Part shown: one piece after another, positions 52,662 to 63,261 of the stretch
How the letters are laid out: every line of letters begins with the position of its first letter
How positions within the stretch are numbered: the first letter of the stretch is position 1
Assembly (NCBI RefSeq): GCF_002118315.1
Contig: NZ_MTSZ01000008.1
Coordinates: 120,023 to 184,022, forward strand
DNA: 64,000 nucleotides
Source of the DNA: Kiloniella majae
GTDB taxonomy: Bacteria > Pseudomonadota > Alphaproteobacteria > Kiloniellales > Kiloniellaceae
Direction of reading: 5' to 3'
Position numbers and translations under genes: made by a program
The notes under the pieces: generated by a model
What the model was told of the DNA's origin: nothing
Database searches by the model: none
Seen by the model: only the letters and a program-made list of their open reading frames with translations

Positions 52662-53270
52662 ATGCGAACGATAGGCGCTTTAATTTTCCCCGGGTTTGAA
52701 CTGTTAGACGTATTTGGTCCAATGGAGATGTTTGGTCTCTTATCAAAAGACTATGAGCTTAATCTGATAGCTGAACACAAAGGAGCAATCCCTAGTGGGC
52801 AAAAGCTATCCGCAGTCGCTGATTTTTCGATAAGTGAAAGATCTGATTTTGATATTATCTTTGTCCCCGGTGGTGCGGGAACAAGACGAGAAGTTGAAAA
52901 TTCAACTTTACTGAAATGGATAGAGAAAACAGCACATCAATCTGAATTTGTTCTTAGTGTTTGCACAGGCAGTGCTCTCCTTGCCAAGACTGGTTTACTG
53001 GATAACAAGCGTGCAACAACAAACAAAGCAGCATTTAAGTGGGTGGAAACTCAAGGTCCCAATGTTCACTGGGTACGCCAAGCAAGATGGGTTGAAGAGG
53101 GTCGATTCCTGACATCTTCCGGAGTATCCGCCGGAATAGATATGAGTTTGGGTGCAATCTCAAAAATGCATGGGAAAGAACGTGCAAAACAAGTCGCTAG
53201 ATGGAGTGAATATAACTGGCACGAAGATTCTACGTGGGACCCCTTCGCTGCAATGCATGAGCTCGTGTAA
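52662..53270 (+). CDS. DJ-1/PfpI family protein
   Basis: A 202-residue class I glutamine-amidotransferase-like protein. The nucleophile elbow is VLSVCTGSALLAKTG with the conserved Cys, and the upstream Glu-containing strand is GFELLDVFGPMEMFG. The block SSGVSAGIDMSLGAIS follows. No AraC-type helix-turn-helix is attached. Members include isonitrile hydratases and chaperone/glyoxalase-like enzymes, so the activity is open. It is 22 bases after the DUF2339 gene. Confidence 0.83.
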   Translation: MRTIGALIFPGFELLDVFGPMEMFGLLSKDYELNLIAEHKGAIPSGQKLSAVADFSISERSDFDIIFVPGGAGTRREVENSTLLKWIEKTAHQSEFVLSVCTGSALLAKTGLLDNKRATTNKAAFKWVETQGPNVHWVRQARWVEEGRFLTSSGVSAGIDMSLGAISKMHGKERAKQVARWSEYNWHEDSTWDPFAAMHELV

Positions 53271-53373
53271 GTGTTTTTTCAAAACATATCAGAGTTTTGA
53301 CCTTAAAGTTGACCAGTGAACTAGTCCATTCCCAAAGACCCTTACATCATCATAAAGTGTTTAGTGCGACGAA

Positions 53374-53401
53374 AAAGGGGCTGCTAAAAAGCAGCCCCTT
53401 T
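53374..53401. terminator. Terminator between pfpI and typA
   Basis: AAAGGGGCTGCT (53374-53385) pairs perfectly with AGCAGCCCCTTT (53390-53401), loop 4. It has A/T tails on both sides and probably ends both convergent transcripts. Confidence 0.9.
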
Positions 53402-53428
53402 ATATCTATCTAGATCGCGATAGATCGT

Positions 53429-55258
53429 TTAGCCGATAGCTTCTTTGCTACGGGCGTGACGCTTACGCTCGTGACCGATCAGGTACTGTTTACGCAGGCG
53501 GATTGATTTTGGTGTTACTTCCACCAACTCATCGTCCTGAATGTATGCAAGAGACTGTTCAAGAGAACGCACACGCGGTGGTGTCAGTTTGATCGCATCA
53601 TCTTTACCCGAAGCACGCACGTTGGTCAGCTGTTTTGCTTTCAACGGGTTTACTTCAAGGTCATTAGGACGGCTGTGTTCGCCGATAATCATGCCCTCAT
53701 AAAGCGCATCACCCGGGTTCACAAAGATTTCTCCACGCTCTTCAAGGTTCCAAAGGGCGTAAGCCACAGCAGAACCGATACCATTGGAAATCAAGACGCC
53801 CTGACGCCGACCCTGAATCGCACCTCGGTATGGACCAAAGCTGTGGAACAGACGGTTCATGATACCGGTACCACGTGTATCGGTCAGGAATTCACCGTGA
53901 TAACCAATCAAACCACGTGAAGGGGCCAGGAAGGTCACACGGGTTTTACCCGCACCAGATGGACGCATGTCTGTTAGCTCAGCTTTACGCTCAGCCATTT
54001 TCTCAACAACAACGCCGGAATATTCTTCGTCCACGTCAACGACAACTTCTTCCATTGGCTCAACCAAGGTATCCGTTTCATCTTTGTGCATCAGAACGCG
54101 CGGACGTGAAATGGAAAGCTCAAAGCCTTCGCGACGCATGTTCTCAATCAAAACACCCAACTGAAGCTCACCACGACCAGCAACTTCGAAAGAATCCTTT
54201 GAATCACTTTCTTTGATGCGGATGGCAACGTTACCTTCAGCTTCACGGTTCAGGCGATCACGGATCATACGGCTGGTAACTTTGTCACCTTCACGGCCCG
54301 CAAGCGGAGAATCGTTCACAGTGAAGGTCATCGCCAAAGTTGGCGGATCAATCGGTTGTGCAGCAATGCCTTCTTCAACAGATGTATCGCAGATCGTATC
54401 AGCAACGGTTGCATCAGGAATACCCGCAATCGCCACGATATCACCAGCACGCGCTTCCTCAACAGGAACACGCTTTAGACCATCAAACGCCAATAGTTTT
54501 GACAAGCGGCAATTGTTGATCGTTTTACCGTCAGCAGTGATTACTTTCACAGGCATATTGACCTTGGCAACCCCAGAGTGAATACGACCTGTCAGGATAC
54601 GACCAAGAAAGTTGTCTGCTTCAAGTGTGGTTGCCAGCATAGAAAACGGTGCATCAACTTCTTCAGTTGGTGCAGGCAAAATATCAATCATCAACTTGAA
54701 GAGTGGTTCCATATTCTCTTGGGTATCTTCAAGATTTGTAATTGCCCAGCCTTGTTTTGCAGATGCATAAAGAACCGGGAAATCAAGCTGATCTTCGGTT
54801 GCATCAAGATTCACAAGCATATCGAACACTTGGTCTACAACCCAGTCAGGGCGCGCATCAGCTTTATCAGCTTTGTTGATAACAACAATTGGCTTCAGAC
54901 CACAGGCAAGAGCCTTTGATGTCACAAACTTGGTCTGTGGCATTGGGCCTTCTGCGGCATCAACTAGCAAAACAACACCATCAACCATGGAAAGGATACG
55001 CTCAACTTCACCACCGAAGTCAGCGTGACCAGGTGTATCAACGATATTGATACGAGTTTCTTTCCACGTAACAGACGTACATTTGGCAAGGATCGTGATA
55101 CCACGTTCCTTTTCCAGATCATTGCTGTCCATTGCACGTTCATTGACCTTTTGATGGTCACTAAATGTTCCGGACTGCTTTAGTAGCTCATCCACCAAAG
55201 TGGTTTTGCCGTGATCAACGTGTGCGATAATCGCCACGTTGCGAAGCGCTGTAGTCAT
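53429..55258 (-). CDS. typA: Ribosome-associated GTPase TypA/BipA
   Basis: A 609-residue translational GTPase involved in ribosome assembly and stress adaptation. The G1 motif is [16 protein letters not shown]3 is [14 protein letters not shown], and G4 is [15 protein letters not shown]. The C-terminal domain has [23 protein letters not shown], a TypA-specific block. Length is standard. It begins 160 bases after the PfkB gene on the same strand, and terminates at the hairpin at 53374. Confidence 0.95.
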   Translation of the reverse strand: MTTALRNVAIIAHVDHGKTTLVDELLKQSGTFSDHQKVNERAMDSNDLEKERGITILAKCTSVTWKETRINIVDTPGHADFGGEVERILSMVDGVVLLVDAAEGPMPQTKFVTSKALACGLKPIVVINKADKADARPDWVVDQVFDMLVNLDATEDQLDFPVLYASAKQGWAITNLEDTQENMEPLFKLMIDILPAPTEEVDAPFSMLATTLEADNFLGRILTGRIHSGVAKVNMPVKVITADGKTINNCRLSKLLAFDGLKRVPVEEARAGDIVAIAGIPDATVADTICDTSVEEGIAAQPIDPPTLAMTFTVNDSPLAGREGDKVTSRMIRDRLNREAEGNVAIRIKESDSKDSFEVAGRGELQLGVLIENMRREGFELSISRPRVLMHKDETDTLVEPMEEVVVDVDEEYSGVVVEKMAERKAELTDMRPSGAGKTRVTFLAPSRGLIGYHGEFLTDTRGTGIMNRLFHSFGPYRGAIQGRRQGVLISNGIGSAVAYALWNLEERGEIFVNPGDALYEGMIIGEHSRPNDLEVNPLKAKQLTNVRASGKDDAIKLTPPRVRSLEQSLAYIQDDELVEVTPKSIRLRKQYLIGHERKRHARSKEAIG

Positions 55259-55419
55259 TGCCTTATACTCTCATGTATCAAAGAGGGGCTTCTGCGCCCC
55301 GCATTATCTTCGGTCATCAAATACGCCTGGATCATCCTTGGCGTTATCAATGTGCTCTTGTCTTTCTGTTCTACGTAACCTCTAAGGTCTGTAGCGCAGT
55401 CGTGTGACAGAGCGATGAC

Positions 55420-56415
55420 CTACTTAAGTTTTTCCTCTACCAGTTCCGCCAGTGATGTTTCTGGGCGGGCACCAAAGTGGGAAATTACCTCGGCGGCGGC
55501 GATTGAACCGATCCGGCCACTGTCATACAGGTTGTAGCCGTTCGTGTATCCGTAAAGAAATCCTGCTGCATATAGGTCGCCTGCACCTGTTGTGTCAACC
55601 ACCTGTTCAACTGGAATGGCATCAACAACGTGAACTTCATCACCGGCACAAACGACAGAACCCTTCTCGCCACGGGTAATTGCAGCGATAGAACAACAAC
55701 CTCGTACCTCTTGCAGTACGGCATCAAAATTATCAACTTCGAAAAGCGCCATGGCTTCTTCTTCGTTCGCAAAAAGAATATCCACGTAGTTTTTCACCAA
55801 ATTCAGGAAAGATTCGCGATGGCGACCAACACAGAAAGAATCTGACAGTGTCAGTGAGACTTTACGTCCGGCAGCATGGGCTGTTTTAGACGCGTGGATA
55901 AAAGCTTTCTTCGCTTCTTCCGGATCCCAAAGGTACCCTTCCATATAGGTAACCTTGGCCGAACGAATCATTTCTTCGTCAATATCAGCGACCGTAAGAT
56001 TAACACAGGCACCGAGATAAGTATTCATCGAACGTTCAGCATCCGGCGTCACAAAAATCAGACAACGGGCTGTGGACGGGCCATCAGTTGCGGCTTCGGT
56101 ATTGAATTCAACACCTTCTGCACGAATGTCGTGGCGGAAAACCTGACCAAACTGATCATCACGGACCTTACCGAAATAACCACCCTTGCCGCCAAGAGAC
56201 GCAATACCGGCCATGGTGTTACCGGCAGATCCGCCAGAGCGTTCTATCGCAGGGCCCATCACATCATAAAGCGCGTCTGCACGATCCTGATCAATCAGAT
56301 TCATTGCCCCCTTGATGATCCCTTGTTCTGCAAGTAGCGCATCATCAGCAGTGGCAACGATATCAACGATGGCATTACCAATGCCGACAACATCAAGTTT
56401 GGCGTCTTCGCTCAT
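55420..56415 (-). CDS. PfkB-family sugar/adenosine kinase
   Basis: A 331-residue kinase. The N-terminus VVGIGNAIVDIVA and the substrate GG pair in SGGSAGNTMAGIASLGGKGGYFGKV are classic PfkB signature 1. Signature 2 is VDTTGAGDLYAAGFLYG, with the catalytic Asp of GAGD. The alphaproteobacterial relatives are usually annotated adenosine or ribokinase-like, so the substrate is uncertain. ATG at 56415 has GGAAA just upstream; the ORF otherwise extends to 56517. Typical operon partners are absent. Confidence 0.84.
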   Translation of the reverse strand: MSEDAKLDVVGIGNAIVDIVATADDALLAEQGIIKGAMNLIDQDRADALYDVMGPAIERSGGSAGNTMAGIASLGGKGGYFGKVRDDQFGQVFRHDIRAEGVEFNTEAATDGPSTARCLIFVTPDAERSMNTYLGACVNLTVADIDEEMIRSAKVTYMEGYLWDPEEAKKAFIHASKTAHAAGRKVSLTLSDSFCVGRHRESFLNLVKNYVDILFANEEEAMALFEVDNFDAVLQEVRGCCSIAAITRGEKGSVVCAGDEVHVVDAIPVEQVVDTTGAGDLYAAGFLYGYTNGYNLYDSGRIGSIAAAEVISHFGARPETSLAELVEEKLK

Positions 56416-56786
56416 AGAATTTCCGTATAATAGGCCCACAGAGTTTGTTCTGTAGTCGGTTACAGTCGGGTTACAATTTGCGCGGAGTATAGCCAGTTCC
56501 ATTTTCTGGGCAAGCACAAAGCCACAGGTCTCCTATGCATTGTTCACAAGGCTTGTTCTCTATCAAAAGGAAAGTTACACAGATTCGGCTTAAGTAATTG
56601 AAAAAACGCCTGACTATCTTACCCCTTGCCCGCGCGAGTAATAAAGGTCAAAGTCGAACGAGGTTACAAAACTTCATATTTCAAACATTTTTATCCGGTA
56701 CTTACCCCAACAGCGGTCATAAAATGCTGTGTAAAGTCGCCTGAAACACCCCGAAAATACAACGTATTATAAATGCAGCGTATTAT
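56416..56786. other. Divergent promoter region between the PfkB kinase and EamA genes
   Basis: About 370 bases with no gene. GGTTACA occurs at 56458-56464 and 56469-56475, an 11-base (one helical turn) spacing, 43-60 bases upstream of the kinase ATG. TATTAT elements lie near 56425-56432 and 56782-56787. No other element is recognisable. Confidence 0.5.
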
Positions 56787-57701
56787 ATGAGAGAAAGACA
56801 CGTTGTGAGCACGCAGGAAAATCAAGCATCCGTTTTGGACACCACACGACAAGGGATTGTACTGGCCATTATCGCCATGGCAGCCTTTTCATCAGGTGAT
56901 GCTGTGGTCAAACATGTTGCGCAAACCTATCCCCTGCCACAGCTTCTTTGGGTACGATACATTATCCTGTCTGTCTTTGTGATTAGCATGGCGCTTTATA
57001 AAGCTGGCCCAACGGGATTAAAAAAGGTTGCTCAGGCGAACAACCTGCCCCTGCAGATATTCAGATCCGTCTTTTTATTGGGCGAAGCGTTCCTCTTTAC
57101 CCTAAGTTTCAAACTGCTACCCATTGCCGACGTTCACGCAATTGTAGCGGTAGCCCCCATCGTCGTCACAGCCTTATCAGCACTGTGGTTAAAAGAACTG
57201 GTCGGTATTCGTCGTTGGTCAGCCGTGCTTGTTGGTTTCGCAGGCGTAATGATTATTCTACGCCCGGGTTTTGAAGGCTTTAACGAACTCTTCCTCTTGC
57301 CTCTTCTTGCTGCATCAGCCTTTGCTGTCTATCAAATCTTGCTACGTATCAGCAGCCGTTATGATGATGGGGAAACATCACAGTTTTATACAGGGGTTGT
57401 CCCCCTGATCTGCGTGACTTTCCTGGTCCCGTTTTTCTGGGTGACGCCAGATCTATATGGCTGGTTAGCGCTAATCGCCGGGGGCATTTTTATCAGCCTC
57501 GGGCATTTCTTTCTGATCTTTGCGTTTCAATACGCTACCCCTTCTGCGATACAGCCTTTCAACTACACACTGTTGGTCTGGGCAACACTATTCGGCTGGC
57601 TTTTCTATGATGAGTTCCCTGATCACTGGACCATTGTCGGGGCTTTGGTCGTGGTCTCTAGCGGACTGTATACGCTCTATCGTGAGCGTAAACGAAGCTA
57701 A
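56787..57701 (+). CDS. EamA/DMT-family transporter
   Basis: A 304-residue exporter with ten predicted helices in two EamA repeats: LAIIAMAAFSSGDAVVKHV starts the first and LLPLLAASAFAVYQILLR the second. Such proteins export amino acids, nucleobases or other small metabolites; the substrate is unknown. ATG at 56787 overlaps a -10-like TATTAT; GTG at 56805 has AGAGAAAGA upstream and may be the real start. It ends at the palindromic terminator at 57713. Confidence 0.82.
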   Translation: MRERHVVSTQENQASVLDTTRQGIVLAIIAMAAFSSGDAVVKHVAQTYPLPQLLWVRYIILSVFVISMALYKAGPTGLKKVAQANNLPLQIFRSVFLLGEAFLFTLSFKLLPIADVHAIVAVAPIVVTALSALWLKELVGIRRWSAVLVGFAGVMIILRPGFEGFNELFLLPLLAASAFAVYQILLRISSRYDDGETSQFYTGVVPLICVTFLVPFFWVTPDLYGWLALIAGGIFISLGHFFLIFAFQYATPSAIQPFNYTLLVWATLFGWLFYDEFPDHWTIVGALVVVSSGLYTLYRERKRS

Positions 57702-57712
57702 GTGCTAACAAA

Positions 57713-57736
57713 AAAAGGGAGCTTAAGCTCCCTTTT
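57713..57736. terminator. Bidirectional terminator between EamA gene and dapB
   Basis: AAAAGGGAGCTT (57713-57724) and AAGCTCCCTTTT (57725-57736) form a perfect 24-bp palindrome, with A and T tracts around it. It lies between convergent genes. Confidence 0.9.
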
Positions 57737-57767
57737 CAACATTGGCCTTATTAGCTTGATTATCAGC

Positions 57768-58574
57768 TTATTTTAATCCGAGGACATCCCGCATATCATA
57801 GAAACCGTTTTCCTTGCCCTGCAACCAGTTGGCAGCTTTAACGGCACCGCGAGCAAAGACTTCCCGGTTACTGGCCCGATGGCCCAATTCTATTCGTTCG
57901 CCATCAGCAGCAAAGATCACACTATGATCCCCCACAACATCACCACCGCGTAGTGTAGCGAAACCAATATCGCCACGTTTTCTGGCTCCAATGATGCCAT
58001 CGCGTACCTTGTCTGCAACCTTATCCAGATCAACACCTCGTCCGGACGCTGCGGCTTCACCAAGTGCAAGTGCTGTACCGGAAGGTGAATCAACCTTGTG
58101 ACGGTGATGCATTTCCACAACTTCAATGTCGTAGTCTTCGTCCAAAGAGGCAGCAACCTGTTCCACAATAGACATCAGAAGATTGACGCCCAAACTCATA
58201 TTACGGGCAAAAACGATTGAGGTTGTTCTGGTTGACATTTCCAGTTCAGCAACCTGTTCGTGGGTCATTCCCGTGGTCCCAACAACCAGTGAACATCCGG
58301 TTTTTGCCGCCAACTTTGCGTGATTAAGCGTTGCTTCCGGCACAGAGAAATCAATGACGACATCACAAGCTTCGAACAAAGCAAGGGGATCATCCCCCAC
58401 CTTCACGCCAATCATGCCAATACCCGCCAACTCACCCAGGTCTTTGCCAAGGTTCGGACTTCCCGGAAGTTCAGTTCCACCATAAACTTCACAGTTATCC
58501 GTCCGACCAATAACGTCCGTCAGCATGCGCCCCATTCGGCCTGCACAACCAACAATTCCAATTTTGTTACTCAT
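57768..58574 (-). CDS. dapB: 4-hydroxy-tetrahydrodipicolinate reductase
   Basis: The 268-residue DapB enzyme makes tetrahydrodipicolinate for lysine and meso-diaminopimelate, so it is needed for peptidoglycan. The nucleotide-binding motif is IGIVGCAGRMGRML, the family mark is VGTTGMTHEQ, and the substrate block VEMHHRHKVDSPSGTAL is complete. No dapA or lysA is near. Confidence 0.96.
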   Translation of the reverse strand: MSNKIGIVGCAGRMGRMLTDVIGRTDNCEVYGGTELPGSPNLGKDLGELAGIGMIGVKVGDDPLALFEACDVVIDFSVPEATLNHAKLAAKTGCSLVVGTTGMTHEQVAELEMSTRTTSIVFARNMSLGVNLLMSIVEQVAASLDEDYDIEVVEMHHRHKVDSPSGTALALGEAAASGRGVDLDKVADKVRDGIIGARKRGDIGFATLRGGDVVGDHSVIFAADGERIELGHRASNREVFARGAVKAANWLQGKENGFYDMRDVLGLK

Positions 58575-58724
58575 CTTATTTTCCCGTCAAAGACCAGCGT
58601 TTATCTTTAGTATAGTTGTTTCAAAACAGAGATAGCAGCTAAGTCTGATCAGTCCAAGCGAACTCTCATCCTTTTCCGAAACAGGACCCGTCGTTCTTCG
58701 TGACTGGTTATAAGTGATTAATGA

Positions 58725-59375
58725 TCATTTTTCAGAAAAAGCAACCCGAAGCGCAATTCCCACCATCGACATAGAGGCAAATAACCGAAAGGTTTGAGCA
58801 GCCCTTCCAACACCAGAAACGAGTAATTTCATACGCTCTGAGAAAAGAACAACAAGACTGATAATTAAACCTGCGTTCAAAATATGGATAAGCCCATACA
58901 GCATGATTTGCCCCTTAAAATTCCCCAACTCAGGGCGCACGAACTGTGGCAAAAAGGAAATCATAAAGATAATTACTTTGGGGTTGGTAATATTAATCAA
59001 CGCCGACTGTAGCACCACTTTGAACGCCGATGTTCTTTTACGCTCGGTTTTGGCTTCAACCTCAAGATCCGCCTTTCCTGTTAGTATTTTCCACGCCAGG
59101 AAACACAAATATCCTGCACCAATCCAGCGAAGGATTTCATAGGCCACTGCCGATTGTTGAATGAGAAGCGACAACCCTATCAAAGCCGCAAGCAAGTGCA
59201 CCAACAATCCCAAACCATTGCCAATAGGGATCCAAAGCGATTTCTGCCAACCATCGGATATATTGATCGTCAAGGTATAAAGCCACGTTGGCCCCGGTGT
59301 TGCGGCTAGTAAGGTACTTGCAAGCCAATAAGCCAAAAAATATTCAAGCGAAGGAAGCGCCATAAACAAAACCAT
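58725..59375 (-). CDS. LysE/RhtB-family amino-acid exporter
   Basis: A 216-residue membrane protein with about six helices. The start LAYWLASTLLAATPGPTWLYTLTINISDGW is the LysE/RhtB signature with the PGP motif, and ITNPKVIIFMISFLPQFV is the other conserved block. Members export basic amino acids, homoserine or threonine. It lies beside dapB on the same strand, so a lysine-related role is tempting but unproven. The ATG at 59375 has no obvious Shine-Dalgarno; ATG 59363 is possible. Confidence 0.84.
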   Translation of the reverse strand: MVLFMALPSLEYFLAYWLASTLLAATPGPTWLYTLTINISDGWQKSLWIPIGNGLGLLVHLLAALIGLSLLIQQSAVAYEILRWIGAGYLCFLAWKILTGKADLEVEAKTERKRTSAFKVVLQSALINITNPKVIIFMISFLPQFVRPELGNFKGQIMLYGLIHILNAGLIISLVVLFSERMKLLVSGVGRAAQTFRLFASMSMVGIALRVAFSEK

Positions 59376-59468
59376 TGAAGAAGCTATCGTCGATTATCTT
59401 AATTATAGCCAGAGCCAACGGGATAAAACAGGGTAACAAGATATCCCAAAAGAGGAGCATTCTTCGCT

Positions 59469-59496
59469 CAAAAAATCAAACGCAAAAAATCAAACG
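59469..59496. repeat. Exact 14-bp tandem duplication downstream of dnaJ
   Basis: CAAAAAATCAAACG occurs at 59469-59482 and again at 59483-59496. It lies between dnaJ's terminator and the LysE promoter. A slippage duplication is the simplest reading. Confidence 0.6.
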
Positions 59497-59505
59497 AAAG
59501 CCATA

Positions 59506-59543
59506 AAAAAAGCCTGTCAGTAATATCGCTGACAGGCTTTTTT
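59506..59543 (-). terminator. Terminator of the dnaK-dnaJ operon
   Basis: AAAAAAGCCTGTCAG (59506-59520) pairs perfectly over 15 bp with CTGACAGGCTTTTTT (59529-59543), loop 8. On the minus strand it is followed by T's, 19 bases after the dnaJ stop. Confidence 0.93.
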
Positions 59544-59562
59544 CTTATTAAGGATCTGATCT

Positions 59563-60702
59563 TTATTCTGTAAGATCTTCCCAAAACTCTTTGACGCGCT
59601 TAAAGAAGCCAGAGCTAAGGGGTGAATTATCTCCACTCTCTTCTTCAAATTCGCGCAACAGCTCTTTCTGGCGTTTAGTCAGGTTAACCGGTGTCTCCAC
59701 CGTTACTTCGACGTACATATCACCACGAGAGCTTGATCTGAGAACAGACATTCCCTTGCTCCGCAAACGGAATTGCTGTCTGCTCTGTGTTCCATCCGGA
59801 ATAGAAACCTTAGCACGACCGCCATCGATCGTTGGCACTTCGACAGAACCACCCAAGGCAGCCTGTGTCATCGAAATAGGAACACGGCAGTAAATGTCTG
59901 CGCCTTCACGCTGAAAAATTCTGTGCGGTTCGATGGAAAGGAAAATGTACAGATCCCCGGGCGTTCCGCCACGAGCACCCATTTCGCCTTCGCCAGCCAG
60001 ACGAATACGATTACCTTCTTCCACACCCGCAGGAATGTTCACCTGAAGAGTTTTTTCTTTTTCCACACGGCCAGAACCGTGACAGTTTCCGCAAGGGTTT
60101 TCGATAACTTTACCGACGCCCTGACAGCTGTGACATGTGCGCTCAACAGTAAAGAAGCCCTGTTGCATACGCACACGGCCATTACCTTTACAGGTGCCAC
60201 AGGTTACCGGGGATGATCCCTTTGCAGCACCACTTCCGTCACAGGAATCACAAGAAACTGCGCTTGGAATACGAATCTCGGCTTCTTTCCCTGTGTAAGC
60301 ATCTTCCAGAGAAATTTCCATGTTATAACGAAGGTCGCCACCACGCTGGGAACCACCAGCAGACCGACCGCCGCCGCCACCACCAAAGCCGCCAAACATC
60401 TCTTCGAAGATATCAGCAAAGCCACCGCCGCCGAAACCGCCGCCACCAAAGCCACCGCCAGCACCAGGTCCGCCGTTTTCAAAGGCAGCATGGCCATAGT
60501 TATCATAGGCTGCGCGCTGCTGGTCGTCCTTTAGAACACCATAGGCTTCGTTAATTTCTTTGAATTTTTTTTCCGCTTCGGCATCATCCGGGTTGCGATC
60601 CGGGTGATATTTCATCGCCAGTTTGCGGTAGGCCGATTTCAACTCTTTGGCATCTGCCGAACGTGAAACCCCTAAGACCTCATAGAAATCCTTTTTGGAC
60701 AT
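59563..60702 (-). CDS. dnaJ: Chaperone protein DnaJ
   Basis: The 379-residue co-chaperone of DnaK. The J domain has YHPDRNPDD (HPD at 33-35), then a Gly/Phe-rich linker (about 75-120), then four CxxCxGxG zinc repeats ([32 protein letters not shown]), and the C-terminal substrate-binding domain. All are intact. It lies 72 bases after dnaK with its own terminator downstream. The Gly-rich linker explains the repetitive DNA at about 60350-60480. Confidence 0.97.
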   Translation of the reverse strand: MSKKDFYEVLGVSRSADAKELKSAYRKLAMKYHPDRNPDDAEAEKKFKEINEAYGVLKDDQQRAAYDNYGHAAFENGGPGAGGGFGGGGFGGGGFADIFEEMFGGFGGGGGGRSAGGSQRGGDLRYNMEISLEDAYTGKEAEIRIPSAVSCDSCDGSGAAKGSSPVTCGTCKGNGRVRMQQGFFTVERTCHSCQGVGKVIENPCGNCHGSGRVEKEKTLQVNIPAGVEEGNRIRLAGEGEMGARGGTPGDLYIFLSIEPHRIFQREGADIYCRVPISMTQAALGGSVEVPTIDGGRAKVSIPDGTQSRQQFRLRSKGMSVLRSSSRGDMYVEVTVETPVNLTKRQKELLREFEEESGDNSPLSSGFFKRVKEFWEDLTE

Positions 60703-60774
60703 CAGTGTAATTTTCCCTCATCAGAAGGTGAAAAGGGGCTGACAACTGTCAGCCCCCTGAAATCCAAAACCGCC

Positions 60775-62691
60775 TTAAGCGCTTTTGCTGTTCTTCTCGT
60801 CGTCAACTTCTTCGAAGTCTGCATCGACAACACCGTCGTCGGCCGCAGTTTCAGAAGCCGCTTCTGCAGCACCTTCTGCGCCTTCGGCACCAGCGTCAGC
60901 ATAGAGTGCTTCGCCTAGCTTCATTGACGCCTGACCGAGTGCTTCCATCTTGGCTTTGATATCTTCAGCATCATCGCCTTCAAGCGCTGTTTTCAACTCG
61001 GCAACAGCAGCTTCGATCGTCGCTTTTTCTTCGTCAGAAACTTTATCGCCAACTTCACCAAGTGTTTTCTCTGTCTGATGGATCAGACCTTCTGCCTGGT
61101 TTTTAACTTCGACAGATTCACGACGTGCTTTATCTGCATCCGCATTTTCTTCGGCATCACGAACCATCTGGTCAATGTCAGCGTCGCTCAAACCGCCAGA
61201 AGCTTCGATACGAACAGACTGTTCTTTACCAGTTGCTTTATCTTTCGCGCCAACATTAACAATACCGTTAGCATCGATATCAAAAGTAACTTCGATCTGT
61301 GGAACACCGCGTGGCGCACCTGGAATACCTTCGAGGTTGAATTGACCAAGAATTTTGTTATCCGCAGCCATTTCGCGCTCACCCTGGAACACGCGAATTG
61401 TCACAGCGCTCTGATTGTCTTCGGCTGTAGAGAAAGTCTGGCTCTTCTTCGTTGGGATTGTTGTATTACGATCAATCAGTTTTGTCATAACACCACCCAG
61501 TGTCTCAATACCAAGAGACAACGGCGTTACATCAAGAAGAAGAACGTCTTTCACTTCGCCCTGAAGAACACCTGCCTGAATAGCAGCACCAGTTGCCACA
61601 ACTTCATCAGGATTCACACCACGGTGAGGCTCTTTACCAAAGAAGTCCTTAACAGTGTCATGGACTTTTGGCATACGAATCATACCACCAACCATGATGA
61701 TCTCGTCGATGTCGCCAGCTTTTACACCAGCATCTTTCAACGCAGACTGAACAGGACCCATTGTACGCTGGATCAAATCCTCAACCAGTGCTTCCAACTT
61801 TGCACGAGTCAGCTTGACATTAAGGTGTTTAGGACCAGACGCATCAGCCGTAATAAACGGCAGGTTCACTTCGGTCTGTGTAGAAGAAGAAAGCTCAATT
61901 TTTGCTTTCTCAGCAGCTTCTTTCAAGCGCTGAAGAGCAAGCGTATCTTTACGAAGATCGATACCCTGTTCTTTGTTAAACTCGTCTGCCAAGTAATCAA
62001 TGATACGGCTGTCGAAATCTTCACCACCAAGGAATGTATCCCCGTTAGTTGATTTCACTTCGAAGACACCATCGCCAATTTCAAGAACAGATACATCGAA
62101 AGTACCACCACCAAGGTCATAGACAACAACAGTACCCGAACCTTTTTTGTCCATACCATATGCAAGAGCCGCAGCAGTTGGCTCGTTGATAATACGCAGA
62201 ACTTCAAGGCCAGCGATCTTGCCGGCATCTTTAGTTGCCTGACGCTGAGAATCGTTGAAGTAAGCCGGAACAGTAATAACAGCTTTTGTTACAGGCTCAC
62301 CAAGATAGCTCTCGGCAGTTTCTTTCATTTTCTGCAGGATAAAAGCAGAAATCTGTGATGGGCTGTATTTTTCGCCGTTGGCTTCTACCCACGCATCACC
62401 ATTGTCAGCTTTAACAATTTTGTATGGAACAAGGTCCATGTCTTTTTTCGTCAGCGGATCGTTAAAACGACGACCGATCAAACGCTTGATCGCAAAAAGA
62501 GTATTTTCAGGGTTCGTAACTGATTGGCGTTTAGCGGGCAGCCCAACAAGGCGCTCTTCAGCTGTAAAACCAACCATAGAAGGTGTTGTACGTGCACCTT
62601 CGGCATTTTCAACAACGCGGACGTCTTTACCGTCCATAATAGCGATACAGGAGTTTGTGGTTCCTAGATCAATACCAATAACTTTGCTCAT
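60775..62691 (-). CDS. dnaK: Molecular chaperone DnaK (Hsp70)
   Basis: The 638-residue Hsp70 chaperone. The ATPase domain has [34 protein letters not shown], and [15 protein letters not shown]. The substrate-binding domain has [14 protein letters not shown] and a C-terminal helical lid ending in the disordered DFEEVDDEK tail. Standard alphaproteobacterial length. dnaK-dnaJ order on the minus strand is normal; grpE is not in the window. Confidence 0.97.
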   Translation of the reverse strand: MSKVIGIDLGTTNSCIAIMDGKDVRVVENAEGARTTPSMVGFTAEERLVGLPAKRQSVTNPENTLFAIKRLIGRRFNDPLTKKDMDLVPYKIVKADNGDAWVEANGEKYSPSQISAFILQKMKETAESYLGEPVTKAVITVPAYFNDSQRQATKDAGKIAGLEVLRIINEPTAAALAYGMDKKGSGTVVVYDLGGGTFDVSVLEIGDGVFEVKSTNGDTFLGGEDFDSRIIDYLADEFNKEQGIDLRKDTLALQRLKEAAEKAKIELSSSTQTEVNLPFITADASGPKHLNVKLTRAKLEALVEDLIQRTMGPVQSALKDAGVKAGDIDEIIMVGGMIRMPKVHDTVKDFFGKEPHRGVNPDEVVATGAAIQAGVLQGEVKDVLLLDVTPLSLGIETLGGVMTKLIDRNTTIPTKKSQTFSTAEDNQSAVTIRVFQGEREMAADNKILGQFNLEGIPGAPRGVPQIEVTFDIDANGIVNVGAKDKATGKEQSVRIEASGGLSDADIDQMVRDAEENADADKARRESVEVKNQAEGLIHQTEKTLGEVGDKVSDEEKATIEAAVAELKTALEGDDAEDIKAKMEALGQASMKLGEALYADAGAEGAEGAAEAASETAADDGVVDADFEEVDDEKNSKSA

Positions 62692-62976
62692 GTTTATTCC
62701 TCACACTTAATATAGCAAACCGATTTGGCAGCCTTGATGCCAAGCACTGCCGGCTGGTCCCTTTTGAGGGGTGAACCCTTCTTTTGGGCTCACGGAGTAT
62801 ATATGCAGCCAGAGCTTGGACTGCAAGGAGCAATATGCCTAAAAAAATAAGGTTTTTCAGAAAAGTTAAATTACATTATGAATCAATAGATTAGTGATAT
62901 AATAATTTATCACACACCTTTATTATTACGTTTTTCAGGTGAATCATCGCGCGAATATTCCAGGAATTTAGCCGTA
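62692..62976. promoter_or_regulatory. dnaK upstream region with inverted repeat
   Basis: The minus-strand dnaK promoter region holds the inverted repeat TTGGCA-7-TGCCAA (62725-62743) and a CTATATT just downstream of it on the minus strand. A CTTG is present, but 24-25 bases upstream rather than the 17-18 of an RpoH promoter, so I do not call a sigma-32 promoter. No CIRCE element is seen. Confidence 0.45.
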
Positions 62977-63225
62977 ATGAACTCTAAAAAAGACAAAATC
63001 AGCCCCAATATCCGAACAATGGTCAAGTGGATTGCTGTTGGAGACGTTTTATTTGGAATCGCTGTTATGCTGACAGCGCACTATGTTCTGAAGAATGAAA
63101 TTGTTCAATGGTTCGGTCTCGCCGTTACCCTCATTGGCGGGCTTCTCTTTTTAACAATGCGCTTACTTGAAAAGCGACAAACACGAATCATTAATTCTCA
63201 AGATAGTTCCGAGAATCAGCCCTAA
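62977..63225 (+). CDS. Small two-helix membrane protein, unknown
   Basis: An 82-residue protein with two predicted membrane segments (about 17-37 and 44-62) separated by a very short loop, and charged ends. No known family recognised. It lies 36 bases before the AlkB gene on the same strand and may be co-transcribed. The plausible ATG has no clear Shine-Dalgarno. It could also be a spurious call, but the hydrophobic pattern is not random. Confidence 0.6.
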   Translation: MNSKKDKISPNIRTMVKWIAVGDVLFGIAVMLTAHYVLKNEIVQWFGLAVTLIGGLLFLTMRLLEKRQTRIINSQDSSENQP

Positions 63226-63261
63226 TGGAAAATTCAAAACAGCGATAAAATAGCAGATAAC

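Noticed and set aside
60350..60480. Repetitive GGC-rich tract as a DNA repeat element
   Set aside because: It encodes the Gly/Phe linker of DnaJ, so it is explained by coding.
61078..62052. A 324-residue open frame antisense to dnaK
   Set aside because: It mirrors dnaK codons, has no Shine-Dalgarno and low plausibility as protein; dnaK on the other strand is certain.
62692..62830. Sigma-32 (RpoH) promoter of dnaK
   Set aside because: The only CTTG and CTATATT are 24-25 bases apart, too far for a working RpoH promoter; another promoter form is likely.
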